Shown here piece by piece: positions 27,447-35,710 of a stretch of DNA of 64,000 bases. The notes under the pieces are model-generated. The model was not told where the DNA came from. It did no database searches and saw only the letters and a list, made by a program, of their open reading frames with translations. A program made the position numbers and the translations under genes. The stretch is from DASRFA01 sp035651755 (GTDB lineage Bacteria > Desulfobacterota > Binatia > UBA12015), in NCBI GenBank assembly GCA_035651755.1, contig DASRFA010000024.1, positions 1 to 64,000 on the forward strand, written 5' to 3'. Each line of letters begins with the position of its first letter. Within the stretch, counting starts at the first letter, position 1.

Positions 27447-28951
27447 GCGGCGGCGCGGGCGACACGCCCCGCGCATCCGGCTTCACGCTCGGCGACGCGC
27501 TCGCGACCGCGCGCCTGCGCGGCGAGCGCTGGGCGGCGATCGTCGAGGAGTCGCGCCGGACGACCGTCCTCGAGCTCGACGCGGCGGCCTCGGCGGCGGC
27601 GTCGGAGATCGCCCGGCACGGCGTCGGGCGCGGATCGCGGATCGGCCTCGTCGTCCGGAACTCGGCGCCGCACATCGCGGCGATGTTCGGCGTGTGGCGC
27701 GCCGGCGCGGCGCTCGTCCCGCTGAACCCACGCCTCACGGGCGGCGAGGTCGAGGCGCTCCTCGCGCACGCGCGCGCCGGCGCGACCCTCGAGGTGGACG
27801 ACCGCGACGGCGGCGTGCGGGTCGCGCCGCGCGCCCGCTCCGATGCGGGCGGGCCCGGCGCCGCGACGAGCTCGCGCGCCGATCGCTCCGGCGCGGTCGG
27901 GTCCGAAGACGAGGCCGTCATCGCGTACACGTCGGGCACGACCGGCCGGCCGAAGGGCGTCGTCCTGACGCACGCCAACATGCTGTGGGCGGCGGCGGCC
28001 GTGATGCACACGCGCCGCGACACTGCGCGCGCGGTGGCGGCGGTCGTGAGCCCGCTCTGCCACAACCCGATCTTCGTCTCGCACTACCTCGCGCGCCTCC
28101 TGAGCGGCGGCACGGTCGTCCTGGGGGCCTTCGACCGCGACCGCCTCGCCTGGGCGCTCGGCGAGCAGGGCGTCACGGACCTCCCGCTCGTGCCGGCGAT
28201 GGTCGGACCGCTCCTCGAGGCCGTGCCGACGGCGGCGGTCGATCGCCTGGCGAAGGTGACGGTCGGAAGCGCCCTCACGCCGATGGAGGTGAAGAGCGAG
28301 CTCGCGGGGCGCTTTCCGAACGCCGAGATCCTCGAGGCCTATGGCCAGACCGAGAGCACCGACGGGCTCACGATGACGGTCGGCCGCGAGGCGCTCGAGC
28401 GCCCCGGGACGGTCGGCCGGCCGCACGCGATCTTCGCGCTCGCGATCGCCGCGCCGGACGGCGGAGCGCCCCCGGCGGACGGATCGGGCGAGATCCTCGC
28501 CCGCGGCCCGACCGTCATGCGCGGCTACCTCGACGACGAGGCCGCGACCGCCGCCGCCGTCCGCGACGGCTGGCTCCACACCGGCGACCTCGGGCGCCTC
28601 GACGGCGACGGCTACCTCTACATCACCGGGCGGCTCAAGGAGATCATCATCTCGGGCGGCGAGAACGTGAGCCCCGAGGAGGTCGAGGCGGTGCTCGTCC
28701 GGCACCCCGGGGTGGTCGAAGCGGCCGTGTTCGGGACGCCGCACCCGCGCTGGGGCGAGCAGGTGACCGCGGCGCTGGTGGTGCGCGCGCCCGTGTCGCA
28801 GGAGGAGCTCGTCGATTTCGCGCGGCCGCATCTGGCGGGCTTCAAGCTCCCGCGCGCGATCGTGGTGGTGGAAGAGCTGCCGAAGACGAGCTCGGGAAAG
28901 GTCAAGCGTCGCGAGCTGCGCGACGCGGTCGCGAAGCCGCGACCGTCGTAA
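27443..28951 (+). CDS. AMP-forming acyl-CoA synthetase, second ligase of a coupled pair
   Basis: A 502-residue ANL ligase starting at GTG, overlapping the upstream ligase stop. Motifs are AYTSGTTGRPKGV near 155, SPLCHNPIFVSHYL, ILEAYGQTESTDG, HTGDLGRLDGDGYLY, GRLKEIIISGGENVSPEEVE and the C-terminal lysine in PKTSSGKVKRRE. It is about 50 residues shorter than its neighbour in the N-terminal domain, and the acid pocket region differs, so the two probably accept different acids. The substrate is not readable from sequence. Confidence 0.92.
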   Translation: MSGGAGDTPRASGFTLGDALATARLRGERWAAIVEESRRTTVLELDAAASAAASEIARHGVGRGSRIGLVVRNSAPHIAAMFGVWRAGAALVPLNPRLTGGEVEALLAHARAGATLEVDDRDGGVRVAPRARSDAGGPGAATSSRADRSGAVGSEDEAVIAYTSGTTGRPKGVVLTHANMLWAAAAVMHTRRDTARAVAAVVSPLCHNPIFVSHYLARLLSGGTVVLGAFDRDRLAWALGEQGVTDLPLVPAMVGPLLEAVPTAAVDRLAKVTVGSALTPMEVKSELAGRFPNAEILEAYGQTESTDGLTMTVGREALERPGTVGRPHAIFALAIAAPDGGAPPADGSGEILARGPTVMRGYLDDEAATAAAVRDGWLHTGDLGRLDGDGYLYITGRLKEIIISGGENVSPEEVEAVLVRHPGVVEAAVFGTPHPRWGEQVTAALVVRAPVSQEELVDFARPHLAGFKLPRAIVVVEELPKTSSGKVKRRELRDAVAKPRPS

Positions 28952-28961
28952 CGCCCGCGCT

Positions 28962-29177
28962 TCAGGCCGCGATCGTCGCCCCCGGCGACGACACCCGCCG
29001 CACCTCGCCGCGCGCGAGGTCGAGCACCGTGTCCGCCGCGAGCTTCAGCTCCGTATCCAACCGCGGTGCGATGATGCGGCCGAATCCGAACGGCCTGCAA
29101 TCCCATGCGCTGCGACGTGCGCCGAACGGCAGCGTCACGACGACACGCTTTGCGCGCCCGATGCTCTTCGTTCGCAT
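28962..29177 (-). CDS. Small basic protein of unknown function
   Basis: A 71-residue protein starting MRTKSIGRAKRVVVTLPFG. The ATG at 29177 has a strong GGAGGAG site eight bases upstream, the best evidence that the gene is real. The N-terminal half is basic, the C-terminal half contains APRLDTELKLAADTVLDLARGEV, a likely amphipathic helix. No signal peptide, membrane segment or known motif was seen. It is convergent with the ligase pair (ten-base gap). Confidence 0.6.
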   Translation of the reverse strand: MRTKSIGRAKRVVVTLPFGARRSAWDCRPFGFGRIIAPRLDTELKLAADTVLDLARGEVRRVSSPGATIAA

Positions 29178-29485
29178 GTTTCCACTCCTCCGTGACCGTT
29201 CGGTGTGTCCGCGCGGTCGGCACGGCAGCAGTGCATGCCTCGTGCCACCGCCGCGTCGCATGCGAGATCCGCGTCCGATCGAGGCCCACGCGCGTGCCGA
29301 CCCGGGCGAGGCCCGCGACCCTGGAAACTTTACAGAGAAGGCGCGCGAGCCCTTCTACAAGATGCGAGGCCGCGGAAACGAAAACGCCCTCGGCTTTCGC
29401 CGAGGGCGTTCCGTGTTGAGGCGCGGCGCGAATGTTCCGCCGGCTCACGCCGAGCGAGCGCCGCGCCCGGGCGCCACCCCCGAGA
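29178..29485. other. Intergenic region upstream of the small basic gene and downstream of glnA
   Basis: About 308 bp. It holds the glnA terminator near 29378-29410 and the promoter region for the small minus-strand gene that starts at 29177. Nothing else coding could be supported. Confidence 0.5.
29373..29410 (-). terminator. Rho-independent terminator of glnA
   Basis: A perfect 12-bp stem (29383-29394 with 29399-29410) closes a GAAA tetraloop when read on the minus strand. It is followed there by TTTTCGTTTCC. It lies about 75 bp past the glnA stop. Confidence 0.85.
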
Positions 29486-30931
29486 TCAGGCGTCGAAGTA
29501 CAGGTTGAACTCGTGCGGATGCGGGCGGAGCCGCATCGCGTTGACCTCGCTCGACATCTTGTAGTCGATCCAGGTCTCGACGACGTCCTCGGTGAAGACG
29601 TCGCCCTTCAGCAAGAACTCGTGGTCTTTGGCGAGGTTGTTGAGCGCGTTCTCGAGCGACGCCGGCATCGACGGGACGTCCTTCAGCTCCTCGGGCGTGA
29701 GCGAGTAGATGTCCTTGTCGAGCGGCTGCTTGGGATCGAGCTTCCGCTGCACGCCGTCGAGCCCGGCCATCAGCATGGCGGCGAAGGCCATGTAGCCGTT
29801 GCAGGTCGGGTCGGGGAAGCGCACCTCGATGCGCTTCGCCTTCGGCGACGGCGAGTACATCGGGATGCGGACCGCCGCCGAGCGGTTGCGCGACGAGTAC
29901 GCGAGGTTCACCGGCGCCTCGAAGCCGGGAACGAGGCGGCGGTAGGAGTTCGTGGTCGGGTTGGTGAACGCGGCGAGCGCCGGCGCGTGGTGCAGGATGC
30001 CCGCGATGTAGTGCATCGCGAGGTCCGACATGCCGCCGTAGCCGTCGCCCGCGAAGAGCGGCTTGTCGCCCTTCCAGATCGACTGGTGGGTGTGCATGCC
30101 GCTGCCGTTGTCGCCGAAGATCGGCTTGGGCATGAACGTCGCGGTCTTGCCGTGCTTCCGGGCGACGTTCTTGACGATGTACTTGTACCACATGAGCGCG
30201 TCGCCCATCTTGACGAGGGGCATGAAGCGCATGTCGATCTCCGCCTGGCCCGCGGTCGCGACCTCGTGGTGCTGCTTCTCCACGCGGATCCCGACCTTCT
30301 CCATGATCGCGACCATCTCCTGGCGGATGTCCTGCTGGGTGTCGGTCGGCGGAACCGGGAAGTAGCCTTCCTTGTAGCGCGGCTTGTAGCCGAGGTTCTT
30401 CGACTGGACGATCGCGCCGTCCTTGTTCGAGGCGTCGCTCGCGCGGCCGGTGTTCCACTGACCTTCCGCCGAGTCGATGAAGTAGTAGCCGGTGTGCTGG
30501 TTCTGCTCGTAGCGGATCTCGTCGAGCACGAAGAACTCCGGCTCGGGACCGAAGTACGCGACCTCGCCGATGCCGGTCGACTTCAGGTACGCCTCGGCCT
30601 TGCGCGCGATGTTCCGCGGGTCGCGCGAGTAGTCTTCCTTCGTGATCGGATCGACGATGTTGCAGATCCACGACACCGTCGGCACGGCGGTGAAGGGATC
30701 CATCACCGTGGTCGCCGGATCGGGCATCACGAGCATGTCGGACGCGTTGATGGGCTGCCAGCCGCGGATGGAGCTGCCGTCGAAGCCGTTCCCGTCCTCG
30801 AACAAAGCCTCGTCGACCTCGCTCATCGGGATCGTGAAGTGCTGCCAGATCCCGAGAAAGTCGAGGAACTTGAGGTCCGCGCACGCGGCCTCGTTCTTCT
30901 TCGCGAACGCGACTGCTTCCTTTGGAGTCAT
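29486..30931 (-). CDS. glnA: Glutamine synthetase, type I
   Basis: This 481-residue enzyme makes glutamine from glutamate, ammonia and ATP. The signature sites are all present: DGSSIRGW near the N-terminus, FGPEPEFFVLD, GDNGSGMHTHQSIW, NPTTNSYRRLVPGFEAP, and RSAAVRIP. The Tyr in DKDIYSLTPEE is at the position of the adenylylation tyrosine of the GSI-beta class, so GlnE-type control is plausible. The start MTPKEAV follows GAGGGAGAAC. Last gene of amt-glnB-glnA and followed by a strong terminator. A 210-bp gap with a GC-rich hairpin separates it from glnB. Confidence 0.97.
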   Translation of the reverse strand: MTPKEAVAFAKKNEAACADLKFLDFLGIWQHFTIPMSEVDEALFEDGNGFDGSSIRGWQPINASDMLVMPDPATTVMDPFTAVPTVSWICNIVDPITKEDYSRDPRNIARKAEAYLKSTGIGEVAYFGPEPEFFVLDEIRYEQNQHTGYYFIDSAEGQWNTGRASDASNKDGAIVQSKNLGYKPRYKEGYFPVPPTDTQQDIRQEMVAIMEKVGIRVEKQHHEVATAGQAEIDMRFMPLVKMGDALMWYKYIVKNVARKHGKTATFMPKPIFGDNGSGMHTHQSIWKGDKPLFAGDGYGGMSDLAMHYIAGILHHAPALAAFTNPTTNSYRRLVPGFEAPVNLAYSSRNRSAAVRIPMYSPSPKAKRIEVRFPDPTCNGYMAFAAMLMAGLDGVQRKLDPKQPLDKDIYSLTPEELKDVPSMPASLENALNNLAKDHEFLLKGDVFTEDVVETWIDYKMSSEVNAMRLRPHPHEFNLYFDA

Positions 30932-31060
30932 ACTCGGTTCTCCCTCATTCCTTTCGCTTGCCGGGTTGTTCGAACGGGCCGGCGCCCGACGGCGATCTTT
31001 CGCGCGTGGCTCCGACTCCGGCGCCCGGAACCCGCCCGAGCGCCCGCGATTGCATCGCGC

Positions 31061-31092
31061 CGCCGCCGCGCTGCCCACGCAGCGCGGCGGCG
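31061..31092 (-). other. Perfect 14-bp inverted repeat in the glnB-glnA gap
   Basis: Arms at 31061-31074 and 31079-31092 flank a four-base loop, all G/C-rich. No T-tract follows on either strand, so it is not a classic terminator. It could be a transcript-processing or attenuation site that sets the glnA to glnB ratio. Confidence 0.6.
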
Positions 31093-31141
31093 ACGTCGTG
31101 TGATCGTCTTTTCGATTTTCCGATTTGCCGCGCGCGGCGGC

Positions 31142-31480
31142 TCAGAGAGCTTCGGAGCCGCGCTCCCCGGTGCGGATGCGCACGATCTCTTCCACCGGCA
31201 GCACGAAGATCTTTCCGTCGCCGATGCGGCCCGTCTTCGCCGCCTTCTCGATCGTCTCGACGACGCGCGCGACGTTCTCGTCCGACACGATGATCTCGAG
31301 CTTCACCTTCGGGAGGAAGTCGACGACGTACTCGGCACCGCGGTAGAGCTCCGTGTGCCCCTTCTGTCGTCCGAAGCCCTTCACCTCGGTCACCGTCAAA
31401 CCCTGCGTGCCGATCGAGCTCAAACTCTCCTTGACCTCGTCGAGCTTGAACGGCTTGATGATCGCTTCCACCTTCTTCAT
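31142..31480 (-). CDS. glnB: Nitrogen regulatory protein P-II
   Basis: A 112-residue PII signal protein that binds ATP/ADP and 2-oxoglutarate and reports nitrogen status. The T-loop contains the uridylylation Tyr51 (RGAEYVVDF), and the C-terminal signature TGRIGDGKIFVLPVEE is intact. The N-terminus MKKVEAIIKPFKLDEVK is canonical. The site GGAGGACATCC before the ATG fixes the start. Being directly downstream of amt, as in GlnK operons, it may act as the AmtB-blocking PII. GlnB and GlnK cannot be told apart by sequence alone. Confidence 0.96.
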   Translation of the reverse strand: MKKVEAIIKPFKLDEVKESLSSIGTQGLTVTEVKGFGRQKGHTELYRGAEYVVDFLPKVKLEIIVSDENVARVVETIEKAAKTGRIGDGKIFVLPVEEIVRIRTGERGSEAL

Positions 31481-31562
31481 GGATGTCCTCCGTACGGAGT
31501 TCCCTCTCGCGGATCAACTCGACGATGGCGCCCGAGCCGGCGATGTCGCGGCTCCATGGCCG

Positions 31563-32921
31563 TCACTCCGGCATCGCACCGAGCACGTAGGCGCGCTCGC
31601 TGTGCTGGCTGAGATCGAGTCCCGTGAGCTCTTCCTCCTCGTCGGGTCGTAGCCCGACAAGCGCGTCCGTGACCTTGAGAAGGATGAAGGCTCCGACGAA
31701 ACAGAAGACCAAAGTCGCGACGACGCCGATGAGCTGCGTCACCACCTGGCCCGGGTTGCCGTACAAGAGGCCGTCGGCGCCGGCAGAGTTGACCGCCTTG
31801 CTCGCGAACACGCCCGTGAGGATCGCGCCCCACGTGCCGCCGACGCAGTGCACTCCCACCACGTCGAGCGCGTCGTCGAGGTCGAGCATCTCCTTGATGC
31901 GGATGCCGTAGAAGCAGACGATGCCGCCCGAGAAGCCGATCGCGATCGCGCCCATCGGCGTCACGAAGCCCGAGCCGGGCGTGATGGCGACCAGGCCTGC
32001 CACCGCGCCGGATGCCGCACCGAGGACCGTCGGCTTGCCGCGCGTGATCCACTCCGCGACCATCCAGCCGAGCGTCGCGGCGGCGGCGCCGGTGTTGGTC
32101 GCGACGAAGGCGCTGGCCGCGAGGCCGCCCGAAGTGAGCGCGCTCCCGGCGTTGAACCCGAACCACCCGACCCAGAGCAGCGCTGCACCGGCCACGGTGA
32201 AGGGCAGGTTGTGCGGCGGCATCGGCTCCCGGCCATGGCCGAGGCGCTTGCCGATCACCATTGCCGCCGCGAAGGCCGAGATGCCGGAGCTGATGTGGAC
32301 GACCGTGCCGCCCGCGAAGTCGAGCGCGCCCATGCCGCGCAGCCAACCGCCGACACCCCAGACCCAGTGCGCGAGCGGGTCGTAGATCAAGGTCGCCCAG
32401 AGGAGCGTGAAGATCGCGAACGCGCTGAACTTGATGCGCTCGGCGTACGCCCCGATGATCAGCGCCGGCGTGATCACCGCGAACATGCCCTGGTAGACCA
32501 TGTACGCGAGGTGCGGGATCGTGCCGGCGTAGTCGGCGTTCGGGTCCTGGCCGACTCCGTCCAGGCCGAGGAAGTTGAGCCCGCCGACGAGACCGCCGTG
32601 GCTCGTCCCGAAGGCCAGCGTGTACCCGAGCAGGATCCACTGGATGCTGATCGCGGCGGCGCAAAAGAAGTTCTGCATCAGAACGCTGAGGACGTTCTGG
32701 CTCCGCACCAGCCCGCCGTAGAAGAGCGCGAGACCGGGGATGGTCATCATCAAGACGAGCGCGGACGAGGTGAGCATCCAGGCCGTGTCGCCGGTGTCGA
32801 CCTTCGGGGTCGCCGCTGCCGCCTCCTGCGCGCCGGCTGCGCTGGCTAGGCAGGCGATCGCGGCCAGGCCCAGCGCGCACGCCAGGCCGCGACGTTGGAT
32901 TCCGATTCCAGATCCCCGCAT
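31563..32921 (-). CDS. amt: Ammonium transporter
   Basis: A 452-residue Amt/Rh family channel with a cleavable signal peptide (cleavage near AGAQEA) and eleven membrane helices, the usual AmtB size. Landmarks are MLTSSALVLMMTIPGLALFYGGL, DFAGGTVVHISSG with the first pore histidine, GWFGFNAGSAL, and VHCVGGTWGAILTG with the second. The start follows GGAGGG and lies about 20 nt downstream of the predicted sigma-54 transcription start. First gene of the nitrogen operon with glnB (82-bp gap) and glnA. Confidence 0.96.
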   Translation of the reverse strand: MRGSGIGIQRRGLACALGLAAIACLASAAGAQEAAAATPKVDTGDTAWMLTSSALVLMMTIPGLALFYGGLVRSQNVLSVLMQNFFCAAAISIQWILLGYTLAFGTSHGGLVGGLNFLGLDGVGQDPNADYAGTIPHLAYMVYQGMFAVITPALIIGAYAERIKFSAFAIFTLLWATLIYDPLAHWVWGVGGWLRGMGALDFAGGTVVHISSGISAFAAAMVIGKRLGHGREPMPPHNLPFTVAGAALLWVGWFGFNAGSALTSGGLAASAFVATNTGAAAATLGWMVAEWITRGKPTVLGAASGAVAGLVAITPGSGFVTPMGAIAIGFSGGIVCFYGIRIKEMLDLDDALDVVGVHCVGGTWGAILTGVFASKAVNSAGADGLLYGNPGQVVTQLIGVVATLVFCFVGAFILLKVTDALVGLRPDEEEELTGLDLSQHSERAYVLGAMPE

Positions 32922-32952
32922 GTGTGTTCCCTCCTGGGGGCCTCCCGGCGCA

Positions 32953-32967
32953 GCAAGGGGGGTGCCG
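32953..32967 (-). promoter_or_regulatory. Sigma-54 promoter of the amt-glnB-glnA operon
   Basis: Read on the minus strand the site is CGGCACCCCCCTTGC, matching the sigma-54 consensus with GG and GC separated by exactly ten bases. It ends 31 bp before the amt ATG, giving a short leader that includes the ribosome site. NtrC-type activation would be expected; no clear NtrC sites were identified. Confidence 0.75.
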
Positions 32968-33087
32968 CCATCAGGAACGAGAAATGCACCGAATTGCTTG
33001 TGCGTTGGGCACGGGCCATGCCCAACGAATGGGCAATGCCGAATTTAGCGGCACACGGCAAGGCGTGGGCCGCGTCCGGACGCAGCG

Positions 33088-33720
33088 TCAGCTCGGGCTC
33101 GAAGACCGCGAGCTCTCGAACCTCGGCTCCGTCCCGGCGAGCAGCCGCGCGATGTTCGACCGGTGGCGATAGATGATGAGGAGGGCCATCGCGCAGATCC
33201 CGGTCACGACGGGCGACGGGTAGCCGAGCCAGCTCGCGGTCGCCGGGGCGGCGACCGCGGCCGCGATCGACGCGAGCGAGACGCGGCGGAAGGCCGCGAA
33301 GACCGCCGCGAACGCCGCGAGGGCGATCGGCAGCGTTCCGGGCGCGAGCGCGATCAGGACACCGAGCGCCGTCGCGACGCCCTTTCCGCCCCGGAAGCCG
33401 AGCGTCACCGGGAAGCAGTGGCCGACGAGCGCGGCCACCCCGGCGACGACGGGCGCCGTTGCCGCGAGCGCCGGGTTCGCGCGCGCCTCCCAGTCGATGC
33501 CGGCCACGACGAGCGCCGGGATCGCCCCCTTGGCCGCGTCGAGCACGAGCGTCGCCGCGCCGAGACCCTTTCCGACGGAGCGCGCGACGTTGGTCGCGCC
33601 GATGTTGCCGCTTCCGGTCGTGCGGACGTCGACGCGCTTCCAGCGCGCGAGCAGGTACCCGCTCGGGATCGAGCCGACCAGATACGACGCGACCGCGACG
33701 AGCCCGAGCTCCGCGATCAC
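33088..33720 (-). CDS. plsY: Glycerol-3-phosphate acyltransferase
   Basis: A 210-residue integral membrane acyltransferase that transfers acyl groups from acyl-phosphate to glycerol-3-phosphate, the first step of phospholipid synthesis. The three PlsY motifs are present: YLVGSIPSGYLLAR with GSGNIGATNVAR near 38-49, DAAKGAIPAL, and GFRGGKGVATALG near 105-117. Five or so membrane helices are visible. The GTG start overlaps the stop of the upstream membrane protein (GTGA), so the two are coupled. Confidence 0.95.
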   Translation of the reverse strand: MIAELGLVAVASYLVGSIPSGYLLARWKRVDVRTTGSGNIGATNVARSVGKGLGAATLVLDAAKGAIPALVVAGIDWEARANPALAATAPVVAGVAALVGHCFPVTLGFRGGKGVATALGVLIALAPGTLPIALAAFAAVFAAFRRVSLASIAAAVAAPATASWLGYPSPVVTGICAMALLIIYRHRSNIARLLAGTEPRFESSRSSSPS

Positions 33721-34220
33721 AGCCGCAGTCGCCCGTCGCGCCGGTCGCGCCGTCGCTGGAGGCCGCGCCCGATCACGAACCCGAGCACGAGCGTGCTGCC
33801 GGCGACGGTGAAGAGGATGATCGGCTCGTCGAGGCGCGGGAGCGGGGTCTCGATGCGCGCCGCGAGCCGCTCCTGCATCTCCATCAGGCGCTCGACGCGT
33901 CCGTCGACGTCGTTCTTGAGGGCGAGCGCCCAGGGCGGCGGCGTGCGACCGGACGCGAGGTCGTCGACGCGGCCCGCGAGGACGGCGACCGCATCGCGCA
34001 ACGCCACGTCGCCATGCGGAGCCGGCGGCCCCCACTGGAGTCCGGGTGGCGCGGTCTCTCCGGGCTCGAGCGGCGGTGCGGCGGGCGCGACGCCGCGCGC
34101 GGAGTCGGCGGGCACGCCGTGCGGGGGATCGGGCGGCGCGCCGCGCGCCGGCTCGGCGAGAAACGCGAGAGCCGCCCACGCGACGAGCGTCAGGCGAGCG
34201 CAGGTGCCTCCGCGAGCCAA
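33717..34220 (-). CDS. Proline-rich exported protein with C-terminal membrane helix, coupled to plsY
   Basis: A 167-residue protein with a signal-peptide-like start (TLVAWAALAFLAEPARG), a Pro/Ala/Gly-rich stretch to about 65, a helical region with likely coiled coil (LKNDVDGRVERLMEMQERLAARIE), and one membrane helix near 137-155 (IILFTVAGSTLVLGFVIGRG) followed by a basic tail. The probable start is TTG at 34220; no ATG or GTG is available upstream in frame, and a TATAGG hexamer lies nine bases before it. I do not recognise a family. The GTGA overlap with plsY suggests a link to envelope lipid synthesis. Confidence 0.65.
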   Translation of the reverse strand: MARGGTCARLTLVAWAALAFLAEPARGAPPDPPHGVPADSARGVAPAAPPLEPGETAPPGLQWGPPAPHGDVALRDAVAVLAGRVDDLASGRTPPPWALALKNDVDGRVERLMEMQERLAARIETPLPRLDEPIILFTVAGSTLVLGFVIGRGLQRRRDRRDGRLRL

Positions 34221-34229
34221 GGTGCGGCG

Positions 34230-34235
34230 CCTATA
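34230..34235 (-). promoter_or_regulatory. Candidate -10 hexamer for the plsY operon
   Basis: TATAGG on the minus strand ends nine bases before the TTG start at 34220, without a Shine-Dalgarno sequence between. Confidence 0.35.
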
Positions 34236-34257
34236 GCACGGCGCGCGCGCCGCACCA

Positions 34258-35442
34258 TCACGGGCGGCGGCGCGCGAGCATCGCGAGCACGTCGGCGCGA
34301 TCGCCGTCGAGCGCGGGCGGGGCGCGATGCGAGCGCGGCTCCGCGCGTCCCGCGAGCTTGATCGGGCTGCCGGCGACGCGGAGCTCGCCGAGCGCCGGAT
34401 CGGCGATCGAGAGGATCATGTTCCGCGCCGCGACCTGCGGGTGGCGCGCGACCGCCGCGACGTCGTTCACCGGCCCGCACGCGACGCCTGCCGCCTCGAG
34501 GACCGCGAGCCAGCGCTCGGTCGACGCGCTCGCGAGCGAGCGCTCGAGGTCGCCGCGCAGCACGTCGACGTGCGCGAGCCGCGACGCGTTCGTCGCGTAG
34601 CGCGCGTCGCGGGCGAGCTCGGGGCGGCCGATCGCGTCGCACAGCACCGCGAACTGGCGATCGTTGCCGGCCGCGACGACGACGTGCCCGCTCGCGGTTC
34701 GAAAGACGCCGAACGGCGCGATCCGGGGGTGGCGGTCGCCGAGCGGCCGCGCGACCTCGCCGGTCGCGAGGTACGCGGCGAGCGCCTCCTCGAGGATCGC
34801 GACCTGGCAGTCGAGCATCGCGACGTCCACCATCGCGCCGACGCCGGTGCGCGCGCGCTCGAAGAGCGCGGCCGAGACGCCGGTCGCGAGGTAGAGGCCG
34901 GCGACCAGGTCGCCGATCGACACGCCGACCCGCGTCGGCGGCGCGCCGGGGTGCCCGGTGACGCTCATCACGCCGCCCATGCCCTGGACGACCATGTCGT
35001 AGGCCGGGCGCGCCGCGAGCGGCCCGGTCTGTCCGAAGCCCGACAGCGCCGCGTAGATGAGCCGCGGATGGCGCGCGTGGAGCGACTCCCAGCCGTAGCC
35101 GAGGCGCTCCATGGTGCCCGGCCGGAAGTTCTCCGCGACGACGTCCGCGACCGCGAGCAGCGCCTCGAAGGTCGCGCGGTCGGCGGCCGATTTGAGATCG
35201 AGCGCGATGCTTTGCTTGTCGTAGTTGACGGCGGAGAAGTAGAGCGACCGGCCGTTCACGATCGGCCCGAAGGCGCGCGCGTCGTCACCGCCGTCGGGCG
35301 ACTCGACCTTGATCACGCGCGCTCCGAGCTGAGCGAGCACGAGCGTGCAGAATGGGCCGGCGAGCACGCGCGTCAGGTCGACGACGACGACGCCCGAGAG
35401 CGGCCTCTCCTCGGACCCCGGCGGCTCCCCCTCGTGCGACAT
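34258..35442 (-). CDS. CaiB/BaiF family CoA transferase (family III)
   Basis: A 394-residue enzyme that moves CoA between acyl-CoA and a carboxylate. The N-terminal Rossmann-like part reads LSGVVVVDLTRVLAGPFCTLVLAQLGARVIKVE (about 15-47) with family motifs PDGGDDAR, NYDKQSIALDLK, NFRPGTMERLGYG and SGFGQTGPLAARPAYDMVVQG; the aspartate in that last segment is the expected catalytic site. C-terminal FGVFRTASGHVVVAAGNDRQF also matches. The start follows GAGGGCGCTG. It could act on a carnitine-, oxalate- or fatty-acid-type substrate; no dehydratase or dehydrogenase is adjacent to choose. Confidence 0.93.
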   Translation of the reverse strand: MSHEGEPPGSEERPLSGVVVVDLTRVLAGPFCTLVLAQLGARVIKVESPDGGDDARAFGPIVNGRSLYFSAVNYDKQSIALDLKSAADRATFEALLAVADVVAENFRPGTMERLGYGWESLHARHPRLIYAALSGFGQTGPLAARPAYDMVVQGMGGVMSVTGHPGAPPTRVGVSIGDLVAGLYLATGVSAALFERARTGVGAMVDVAMLDCQVAILEEALAAYLATGEVARPLGDRHPRIAPFGVFRTASGHVVVAAGNDRQFAVLCDAIGRPELARDARYATNASRLAHVDVLRGDLERSLASASTERWLAVLEAAGVACGPVNDVAAVARHPQVAARNMILSIADPALGELRVAGSPIKLAGRAEPRSHRAPPALDGDRADVLAMLARRRP

Positions 35443-35530
35443 CAGCGCCCTCGTCAGCGCGCGCGGCCGCGGGCGGCCCGCGCCACGGCCCGGAGCCGCG
35501 CCGTCCGGTGACGCGCGCGGCCGGCCGAAG

Positions 35531-35604
35531 TCGGGGTGACAGGATTTGAACCTGCGGCCCCTGCGTCCCGAACGCAGTGCTCTACCAGTCTGAGCTACAC
35601 CCCG
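35531..35604 (-). tRNA. tRNA-Pro (anticodon CGG)
   Basis: A full 74-nt cloverleaf on the minus strand: acceptor CGGGGTG pairs with CACCCCG, anticodon stem CTGCG/CGCAG closes the loop TTCGGGA (CGG at positions 34-36), and the T-arm is GCAGG-TTCAAAT-CCTGT. The discriminator base is A. The CCA end is not encoded. It sits between rsmB and the CoA transferase gene. Confidence 0.95.
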
Positions 35605-35710
35605 ATGAGGATCGGTGGCCGGCGCGGCCGACCGCTCCCGCCCGCGAACGGGCGCCGGACCCGGCGGGAACTAGCACAGCGGTCCCCTCGCGCAACCGAC
35701 GATCGGCGCG

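Noticed and set aside
28962..29177. Toxin-antitoxin pair
   Set aside because: Only a single small gene with a ribosome site is present, without a partner gene beside it.
30932..31141. A second sigma-54 promoter directly before glnA
   Set aside because: No GG-N10-GC element with acceptable flanking bases was found in this gap.
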